This document shows, in pieces, positions 34,826 through 45,200 of a stretch of 64,000 nt of DNA (position 1 is the first letter of the stretch; each line of letters opens with the position of its first letter). The stretch is from the NCBI RefSeq assembly GCF_018736145.1, contig NZ_CP059997.1, positions 7,749,501-7,813,500 of the forward strand, read 5' to 3'. The position numbers and the translations under genes were made by a program. Origin of the DNA: Amycolatopsis sp. CA-230715 (GTDB lineage: Bacteria; Actinomycetota; Actinomycetes; Mycobacteriales; Pseudonocardiaceae). Below the pieces are notes generated by a model. The model made no database searches, was not told where the DNA came from, and saw only the letters and a list, made by a program, of their open reading frames with translations.

Positions 34826-37800
34826 ATGTCCGAGCACAGCACGCAACGGTCCTTGTCGGCTGCGCAGCGCGGCACGTGGCTCGCCCAGCAGCTGGATCCG
34901 GCGAACCCGCGCCACAACATCGCCCAGTACTTCGAGTTCACCGCGGGGCTGGACCCGGTGACGCTGGAGCGGGCGTGGCGGCACACCGTGGGGGAAACCG
35001 GGACGCTGACCGTCACGATCGCCGACGGTCCCACGCAGACACCGGGGCCGGTGCCGGGCAGTGCGTTCCGCCAGTTCGACCTTCGCGCGCGTCCCGACGC
35101 GGTCGCCGCCGCGCACGAATTCATGCGGGACGACCTCGCCGAACCCGTCGCGCTGCACGGCGGACCGCTGTTCACCACGGTCCTCCTGCGGCTCACCGAT
35201 GAGCACTTCCTCTGGTACCACCGGTATCACCACGTCGTCATCGACGGCCGCGGGCTGGGCATGGCCGTGGAACGGGCCGCCGAGGTCTACAACGCGCTGG
35301 CCGAAGGCACCGCGCCGGGGCCGTCGCCGTTCGGCTCGCTGGACTCCCTGCTGCGGCACGAAGCCGACTACCGCGCCGGTGCGGAGTTCGCCGCCGACCG
35401 GGGGTTCTGGATCGGCCGGTTGGCGGATCTTCCCAGCGCGCCAAGCCCTTCCCGTCGCTCGGACACCCGGTTGCTTCCCTCCGTCCGGAGAAGCGCGGCG
35501 CTGGAGGTCGCGCGGCCCGCGCGCTGGCGCCGGGCCGCGCGGGCGGCGGGGGTGGGACTTCCGGCGATCGTGGTCTCCGCCGCCGCGGTGTACCTGCGGC
35601 GGATGACCGGTGCGCACGACGTCGTCGTGGGGTTCGCCGTCGGCGCGCAGCACGAGGCGGTCGCGAACGTGCCCGCGTTCGTCGCGAACGTGCTCGCCAT
35701 CCGGATCGCGGTGCGCGACGACGTCCCGGTCGCGGCGCTGCTCGCCGACACCGAACGGGAACTGCGCCGCGCGCTGGAGCACCGGCGCTACCGGCTGGAG
35801 GACCTCCGCCAAGACCTCGGCCGGACCGGGCCTGGCGAGCTGGTCCCCGGGCTGACGGTCAACATCGTGCCCTTCGACTACGCGCAGCGGTTCGGCTCGG
35901 CCACGGCGGTCGCGCACCAGGTCAGCACCGGCCCCGTCGACGACCTGTCGGTCGGCTTCCTGCTCCAGCCGGGCGGGGGCCGGGTGGAGGCGTTCACCGC
36001 GGGCAACTCGGCGAGGTATGACACCGCCGAGGTCGCCGCCCATCACGACCGGTTCTTCCGGCTGCTCGACACCATCGCGGATGCGGACGGGGCCACCGCC
36101 GTGGGCGCGCTGGACGTCCTCACGCCCGCCGAACGGCACCGCGTCGTCGTCGAGTGGAACGACACCGCCACCGAGCCGCGGCCGGACAGGTGCGTCCACG
36201 AGATCTTCGCCGAACGCGCCGAACGCCACCCCGATCTGCCCGCGGTCGTCTTCGACGGGAAAGCGCTCAGCTACGCGGAATTGCACGTGCGGTCGAACCG
36301 GTTGGCGCACCGGCTCGTCGCCGCCGGGGTGACGGCGGAGTCCGCGGCGGCGCTTCTGATGGACCGGTCGCCGGATCTGGTCGTGGCCATGCTCGCCGTG
36401 CTGAAGGCGGGCGGTGCCTACGTTCCGTTGCACCCCGGCTCCCCGGCGGAGCGGCTGCGCTGGGTGGCGGCGGACGCCGGTGTCGTGGCGGTGCTCGCCG
36501 ATCAGGGCAACCGGGCGGCGGCCGAGGCGGTAGGCGTCCTGGTCGTCGACGAGGACGATTCCGCCCCGGACACCCCGCCCGCGATCCTGGTCGACGCCAG
36601 GCAGACGGCCCAACTCGGGTACACCTCGGGCTCCACCGGTACGCCGAAAGGCGTCGCGATACCGCACGAGGCCGTGATCGGCTTCGCCCGCGACCGCCGC
36701 TGGGACGCGCACCGGCGAGTACCGCTCCACTCTTCGGTCGCCTTCGACGCCGTCACCTACGAGATCTGGGTCCCGCTGCTCACCGGGGGACAGGTCGTCG
36801 TCGCTGCCGGGGAGCTGACGGCGTCCTCGCTTCGGCGGCTGATCGCCGGACCGCGCATCACCGCGGCGTTCGTGACCACCGCGCTGTTCAACCACTTCGC
36901 GGACGAAGCGCCGGACTGCTTCGCCGGCCTGCGCGAGATTTGGACAGGTGGGGAGCAGGCGTCTCCGTCGGCGATCCGGCGCGTGCTGGCGCACTGCCCG
37001 GACACGAAAGTCGTCAACGGGTACGGGCCCACCGAGTTCACCACCTTCGCGGTCAGCCACGACCTCACCGGGACCGATGGCACGTCCGTCCCGATCGGCG
37101 CGCCGATGGACGACATCCGCGCGTACGTGCTGGACGACCGGCTGCGCCCGGTGCCGCCCGGTGTGCCTGGGGAGCTGTACCTCGCGGGCTGCGGCGAGGC
37201 GAGGGGGTACCACGGCAGGCCGGGGCCGACGGCCGCGTCGTTCGTGGCGAACCCCTTCGAGGCGGACGCCCGGATGTACCGCACCGGCGACCTGGTGGCC
37301 TGGACCGGTGCCGGGGTACTGGAGTTCCTCGGCCGCACCGACGACCAGGTCAAGATCCGCGGCCACCGGATCGAGCCGGGCGAGGTCGAGGCCGCGCTCG
37401 CCGCGCATCCCGCGGTGCGCCGGGCCGCGGTGGTCGTCCGCACCGACCGGCCGGGGGAGAAGCGGCTCGTCGGGTACGTCGTGCTCGACAGCGACAGTGC
37501 CGACGTGATCGACATCCGCGAGCACGTCCGTGCCGCGTTGCCGGACTACCTGGTTCCCTCCGCCGTGGTGGCGCTGCCCGAACTGCCGGTCACCACCAAC
37601 GGAAAACTGGATCGGGCGGCGCTGCCCGCCCCCGATTTCGCCGGTCTCTCCGGTGCGCTGGCGCCACGAAACCCCGTCGAGCGGCGGTTCTGCGAACTCT
37701 TCGCCGAGGTGCTGGACGTGCCGACGGTCGGGGCCGACGACGGCTTCTTCGACCTCGGCGGGGACAGCATCCTGTCGTTGCGGCTCATCGGGCGCGCTCG

Positions 37801-39230
37801 TGCCGCCGGGCTGGTGATCGAGCCGAGGGACGTGGCCCTGTACCGGACTCCCGCCGGGCTCGCCAAGGTGTCCAGGGACGAGCGGCCGCACGGCGGTGGC
37901 GAAGCGGGTGACGGTGTCGGCGCCTGCCCGCGAACACCCATCATGGAATGGTTCGCCGAGATCGGCGGGCCGCTACGGGGATTCCACCAGTCGGTGCTGC
38001 TCGACCTGCCGGACGGCGTCGGCGAAGCGGATCTCACCGGCGCGCTGCGGGTGCTGCTGGACCTGCACGACGCGCTGCGCATCCGCACTGTCGACAGTGG
38101 ACTGGTCATCGAACCGCCGGAAGCGGGAGCCGAATTGGCTTGCCTGCGCCGCGTCGAGCTGACCGGTCCGGATCCCCGTGCCGTGATCGACCGGGAAAGC
38201 GCTGCCGCGCAAGCGGAACTCGACCCGGACGACGGCGCGATCGTCCGGCTGGTGTGGTTCGACGCGGGCCGGGACCGGCCGGGCCGGGTGCTGCTGGCGA
38301 TCCACCACCTCGCGGTCGACGGGGTGTCCTGGCGCATCCTGATCCCCCAGTTCCTCGCCGCCGTGCGGGGAATCCGGGTCCCCGAACCGGACGGAAGCTC
38401 GTTCAGGTGGTGGGCGAGGGCGCTGGCCGAGCAGGCGGCCCGGCCCGGTGTCGTCGCGGAACTGCCCCACTGGCGCTCGGTACTGGACGCCGCAGAGCCG
38501 GTGCTGGGCGACCGCCCGCTCGACCCGGCGAGGGACCTGACCCGGACCGGTCGCGCGCTCGTCCTGTCGCTGCCGCCGGAGGTGTCCGAGCGAGTCCTGA
38601 CCGACCTGCCCGCCACGTTCCGCTGCGGCGTCAACGACGTGCTGCTCACCGGTCTCGCGCTCGCGATGACCGGCTGGCGCCGGCGCCGCGGGCAGGACGA
38701 CGGCACCGGTGTGCTCGTGGACCTGGAAGGGCACGGCCGCCAGGAAGCGGTGGCGCCCGGTGCCGAGCTGTCCTCGACGGTCGGATGGTTCACCAGCCTG
38801 CACCCGGTGCGGCTCGAGGTCGGCGACGCCACCGGACCGGACGCGCTGGAGCGGGTCAAGGAACAGCTGAACACGGTGCCGGGCAACGGAATCGGCTTCG
38901 GCCTGCTGCGCCACCTCAACCCGGAGACCCGCGAAGTGCTCGCCGCGCTACCCGGCCCGCAGCTCGGGTTCAACTACCTCGGCCGGATCGAGGCTGGCCA
39001 CAACTTCGACGGCGGCTCCCATCCGGACCTGCCGATGCGGCACGCGCTGGAGGTCAACGCGCTGGCGCGGCAGGACGACACCGGCCGCAGCCTGGTCGCG
39101 CACTGGTCGTGGCCGTCCGGAGTGCTGTCCGAACCGGACGTCCGGGAGTTGGCCGAGTCGTGGTTCCGGGCACTGCGGGACCTCAGCGAGTACCGCACCG
39201 CACCGGCGCGCCTGCCGTCCGACTTCCCGC
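34826..39230 (+). other. NRPS module 1: EntF-like C, A (Val-like code), T, E
   Basis: C1 opens SLSAAQRGTWLAQQLDPANP and has WYHRYHHVVIDG, closest in style to the EntF-type condensation domain that takes an acyl or aryl group from a separate carrier. By alignment with the GrsA pocket, A1 gives D-A-Y-F-W-G-G-T-F-K, which shares the DA..GGTF frame with valine-activating domains; Val or another branched aliphatic residue is likely. E1 has HHLAVDGVSWRIL and EGHGRQ, so residue 1 is expected in D form. Codes were aligned by eye. Confidence 0.75.
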
Positions 39231-42200
39231 TGGTGCGCGTGTCCAGGCAGGAGATCGAACAGTACGGCGACGGGGTCGCGGACATCCTGCCGATGACGCC
39301 GCTGCAACAGGGACTGCTCTTCCACGCCTACGATCGCGTGGACGCCGCGTACGTCGTCCAACTCCGGATCGACGTCGAAGGCGACCTCGACCCGGCCGCG
39401 CTCCTGGCGGCGGGCGAGGCGCTGCTGGCAAGGCACCCGAACCTGCGGGCGGGTTTCCACGCCCGCGAGTCCGGCGAACCGGTGCAGGTCGTGCCGTCCG
39501 AGGTCAGCCTGCCATGGACCACCGTCGATCTGTCCGAAGTGGACGACAGGCTGGCCGAACTGCTCGCCGCCGACCGCGCGGCCGGGTTCGACGTCGCCTC
39601 GCCGCCGCTGTTCCGCCTGACGCTGGTCAAGCTGGCGCACCGGCGGCACCTGATCGTGCTGACGCACCACCACCTGCTGCTCGACGGCTGGTCGATGCCG
39701 GTGCTGCTGCGAGAGCTGTTCGCCTTGTACGGCAAGGAAACCGAGCTGCCCTCGGCGCCGTCGTACCGCGACTACCTGGCGTGGCTCGCCGCTCAGGACC
39801 GGGTCTCGGCAGGTCAGGCGTGGAAAGCCGCGTTGGCGGGGCTCGCTGGTCCCGTGCTTGTGGCACCGCCTCGGACGCAGGAGGCGGCGACCCGGACGGT
39901 CACCCTGTCCGAGGAGCAGACGGCGGGTCTCGCCGAGACCGCCCGTGCGCACGGCGTCACCCTGAACACGGTGCTGCGGGCCGCGTTGGCGGTGCTGATC
40001 GGACGGCTCACCGGACGCGACGACGTCGTTTTCGGTGCCACCGTGGCCATCCGCCCGCCGCAGGTCCCCGGGATCGAGAACATGGTGGGCCTGTCCATCA
40101 ACACCGTCCCCGTGCGGGTCCGGACGAGCCGCACCGAGCCGTGGTCCGAGCTGCTCGGGCGACTGCGCGACGACCAGGCCGAGCTGATCCCGCACCAGCA
40201 CCTCGACCTGCCGTCGATCCAGCGCCTTGCCGGGTACGGCGAACTGTTCGACACCTTGCTCGTGTTCGAGAACTACCCCTTCGACCAGGACCGGCTGGCG
40301 GAGTTCTCGGATCTCCGGGTGCGGGACCTGGACGTCTCCGATGACACGCACTACGCGCTGACCCTCGCCGTCGTACCGGGAAGGCGGTTGTGGCTGCGGC
40401 TCGGGCACCGTACCGACGAGCGGTTCGCGGCCCAGTTCCTCGCCAGGCTCACCGGGTTGCTCGACGTCCTCCGCGCCACGCCCGCCGCACCGGCCACGCG
40501 AGCGGACGTCCTGCTGGAAGGCGAATACGACCGGGTGGTCCGCGCGTGGAACGACACCGCCGCCGAGCATCCGTCCGAGCGGTCGGTGGCCGAGTTGTTC
40601 GCCGACCAGGTGGCGGCGAGTCCCGGCGCGCCCGCCGTGTTCTTCGGCGGGGAAACGATTTCGTACCGGGAGCTGGACGAGCGGTCGAACCGGTTGGCGC
40701 ACCGGCTGCGGGAAGTCGGCGTCGGCGTCGAGGTCCCCGTGGCCGTTCGGCTGCCGAGATCGGTCGTACTCGTCGTCGCCGTGCTGGCGACGCTCAAAGC
40801 GGGTGGTGTCTACCTGCCCGTCGACCCCGAGTACCCGGCGGCGCGTGCCGACTTCGTGCTCGCCGACAGCGCCGCACGCGCGGTGATCACCTTGCCGGGA
40901 GCCGTGGTGCCCGACGGCGTCGTACCCGTCTTCCCCGACGCGCTGCCCGAACACCCGAGCACCCCGCCCGAGGTCGTCGTTCCCCCGCTCGCGAGTGCCT
41001 ACCTGATCTACACCTCCGGTTCCACGGGGCGCCCCAAGGCCGTCGCGGTTTCGCACCGGGCGATCACCGGGCACCTGTGCTGGATGCGGACCGCGTTCGG
41101 GCTCGGCGCGGCGGATCGGGTGCTGCACAAGACTTCCATCGGGTTCGACGTCTCGGTCTGGGAACTGCTGCTGCCGCTGCTGACCGGTGCCGGACTGGTG
41201 CTCGCCAGGCCAGGCGGGCACCGCGATCCGGAGTACCTGGCCGAACTCGTGAGGGACAAAGGCGTCACCACTGTCCACTTCGTACCGTCGATGCTCGGCG
41301 CCTTCCTCGACACGCCAGCCGCCGCGGCGTGCACGGGGCTGCGGCACGTGCTGAGCAGCGGCGAGGCGTTGTCCGCGGAACTTGTCGAGCGCTGGTACCG
41401 GACGCTCGACGTGCCGCTGCACAACCTCTACGGGCCGACCGAAGCCGCCATCGACGTGACCTGGTGGCCGTGCCGCGCCGGTGGCGGGACCGTGCCGATC
41501 GGCCGCCCGGTCGACAACACGCGGACGTACGTGCTGGACCGCGAACTGCGCCCGGTTCCCGTCGGGGTGCCCGGGGAGCTGTACCTGGCGGGCGAGCAGC
41601 TCGCGACCGGGTACCGCGGGCGGCCCGGCCTGACCGCGTCGCGGTTCGTGGCGAACCCCTTCGAGGCGGACGCGCGGATGTACCGCACCGGTGACCTGGC
41701 GCGGTGGTCCGCGGTGGGCGAGCTGGAGTTCCTCGGCAGGGTGGACGACCAGGTCAAGATCCGCGGCAACCGGGTCGAGCCGGGCGAGGTCGAAGCGGTT
41801 TTGGTAGCGCACCAGGGGATCGCCGAGGCCGCGGTGCTCGCCGTCGGCGAACCGCGGCGGCTGGTGGCGTTCACGGTGCCCCGCGGGCAGGCGCCCGCCG
41901 AAGAGCGGTTGCGCGAGTTCGTCGCGGCAAGGCTGCCCGCTTATCTGGTGCCGTCGGCGTTCGTCACCGTGGATGCCTTTCCCTTGACCACCAACGGAAA
42001 ACTCGACCGCGCGGCACTCGCCGCGCTGCGGCCCGCGGTCGAACGAGAGTACGTGGCACCGCGTGACGACGTGGAGCGGCTGCTGTGCGCCGTGTGGTCG
42101 GAGGTGCTGGGCACCGAGCGGACCGGTGTGCACGACGACTTCTTCGCGCTGGGCGGGGATTCGATCCGCAGCATGCGGGTGGTGTCGCGAATCCGGGCCG

Positions 42201-45200
42201 CCCTCGGCGTCGAGCTGTCCCCGCGCGCGGTGTTCGACCATCCGACCCCCGCCGGTGTCGCCGGTGTCGTCGCCGGGCTGCGCGCGGAACGCGACACGCT
42301 CGTGCCGCGCGACCACCACGGCGACGTGCCACTTTCGTTCGCACAGGAACGGCTCTGGTTCCTCGACCAGCTCGCGCCCGGTGGCGTGGAGTACAACCTC
42401 AGTATTGGCTGGCGGCTGACCGGCGCGCTGGACCACGCCGCGCTCCGGGTGGCGGTGGACGGTCTCGTGTCGCGGCACGCCTCGCTGCGCACGACGTTCG
42501 AGCAGGTCGCCGGTCGCGGCGTGCAGGTGGTGCACGACGAGCTGACCGTACCGATCCGCGTGCTCGATCTGTCCGATGTGGACGAACCACGCCGCGAACT
42601 CGACCGGGTGCTGGACGAGGAGTCGGCGACCCCGTTCGAGCTGCGGACCGGGCCGCTGCTGCGCCTCCTGTCCGTGCGCACGGCCGAGGACGAGCGCGTG
42701 CTGGTGCTGTCGGCGCACCACATCGTCACCGACGGCTGGTCGATGGAGCTCATGACCGGCGAACTCGGCACGCGCTACGACGCGGCCGTCGCGGGAGAAC
42801 CGGTCCTGCTGCCGGAAAACCCGGTGCGGTACACCGATTACACCGCGTGGCAACGAGATCGCTGGCGCACCGATCCCGACGGCCGGTTGGCGTACTGGCG
42901 CGCGCAGCTCGCGGACCTCACCCCGTTCGACCTGCCGACGGACCGGCCGCGCCCGCCCGTCCGGAGCACGGCGGGCGCGCTGTATTCGTTCCGCGTCGGC
43001 GAGGAGCTGACCTCGGCGCTGCTGGCACTGGGCCGGGCAGGCGGCACCACGTTGTTCATGACCATGACGGCGGTGGCACAGGTGCTGCTGGCGCGCTACA
43101 GCGGCGAGCGGGACATCGCGATCGGGACGGCGACCGCGGGCCGCGACCGGGCCGTGCTGGAAGACCTGGTCGGCTTCTTCGTCAACACACTTGTGCTGCG
43201 GTCGGACATCGACGAGTCGAAGACGTTCGCGGAACTGCTCGGGGAGGTCGGCGAGACCGTGCGGGCCGCCTACGCGCACCAGGACGTGCCGTTCGGCAAG
43301 CTGGTCGAGGAGCTCAACCCCGAGCGGGACACCGGCGGGACGCCGCTGGCGCGGGTCATGGTGGGGATGCAGGACGCGCCGTCCGCCCGGTTCGCCCCGG
43401 CCGGTCTGCGGGTGCGGGAGTTCCGGCTGCCGCGGCGGGCGACGCAGTTCGAGCTGGGCTTCCACTTCGAACGGCAGCCAGACGGCACACTCGACGCGGT
43501 GGTGCAGTACAGCACCGAACTGTTCGATGTGGACACCGTCCGCCGGATGACCGAGCACCTGGTGCTGCTGGCCGAACACGTGACCGCGAACCCCGGCAGG
43601 CGGCTTCGCGAGATCCCGTTGCTGACCGCGGAAGAACGCCACCGCGCGCTCGTGGAATGGAACGGCACCTGCTCGCGGGCGCACCCCGCGACGCTGCCCG
43701 CGTTGGTCGAAAGCAGGGTTGCGTCGGCACCCGACGCGCCCGCGGTCGTCGACGATCGGATCCGGTTGACCTACCGCGAACTCGACGCTCGCGCGAACCG
43801 GGTGGCGCGCTGGCTGATCGGGCTCGGCGTGGGGCCGGAGGACGTGGTCGCGGTGGCGATGCCGAGCTCGGTGGACCTGGTGACCGCGCAGCTCGCCGTG
43901 TGGAAGGCCGGTGCGGCGTACCTGCCGATCGACCCGGACCACCCCGGCGAGCGGATCGCGTTCACGGTGTCCGACTCGGGCGCGCGGATGCTCCTCGCCG
44001 ATCCCGCCATCGCGGATCGCCTGCCGGGACCCGTCACCCCGTACCCGTCGCTGGACGATCTCGGCCATTCCGCGGCGCCGATCACCGACGAGGACAGGGT
44101 GTCCCCGTTGCGCGTGGACAACACCGCCTACGTCATCTACACCTCGGGTTCCACCGGGCGGCCCAAGGGCGTCGTGGTCCAGCACACCGGGATCGCCGCA
44201 CTGGCCGCGGGTTTCGGCGGGCACCTCGGCACCGGGCCGGGCAGCCGCGTCCTGCGGTTCGCCTCGCCGAGCTTCGACGCCGCGATCGACGAACTGTGCC
44301 GGGCACTGGTGTCCGGCGCCTGCCTGGTGCTGGCCGACCGCGAGGCGCTGGCTCCTGGCGCGCCACTGGCCGAGACGATCACCCGGCACGCCGTCACTCA
44401 CGTGACCCTGCCGCCCGCGGTGCTGCGGGCCCTGCCCGCCGGATCGCTGCCCGCGGGCACCACGGTGCTGAGCGCGGGCGAAGCGTTGCCCGCCGAGCTC
44501 GCGGCGGAGTGGTCGGGAAAGCACCGCTTGGTGAACGGCTACGGTCCGACGGAGGCGACCGTTTGCGTGAGCGCGAGCGCGCCGCTGACCGGTGACGACC
44601 ACATCCCGCCGATCGGCAGGCCGGTCACCGGCAACCGGGTGTACGTGCTCGACGACCACCTCCGCCCGGTGCCGCCGGGGGTGCGCGGTGAGCTCTACGC
44701 GGCCGGTGCCGGGCTGGCGCGCGGGTACCTCGGCAGGCCCGGCCTGACCGCGGAGCGGTTCGTGCCGTGCCCGTTCGACCCGGCCCCCGGCGCGCGGATG
44801 TACCGGACCGGGGACGTCGTTTCCTGGCTGCCTTCGGGCGAACTCGTCTTCCACGGGCGCGCCGACGCACAGGTGAAGGTGAACGGCTACCGGATCGAAC
44901 CGGCCGAAATCGAGGCGGCGCTGCGGACGCACCCGGAGATCACCGACGCGGCGGTGCTCGCGGCCGACGGCCCGTCCGGCAGGCGGCGGCTGGTCGGCTA
45001 CCTCGTCGCGAGCGGTGCCGGGCCGGAGCCGGAAGAGGTGCGAGCGCACTTGGCGCGGTCGCTGCCGGACCACCTGGTGCCCCCGGTCTTCGTCGTGCTC
45101 GACCGGCTTCCCCTGACCTCGGCGGGCAAACTCGACCGCGCGGCACTGCCCGCCCCGGAAGAGACCGCCGCGGGAACCGGCCGCGCGCCGCGTGACGATC

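Noticed and set aside
34754..37891. Long reverse-strand open frame opposite module 1
   Set aside because: Same shadow effect; the plus-strand C, A and T motifs in the same bases are unmistakable.
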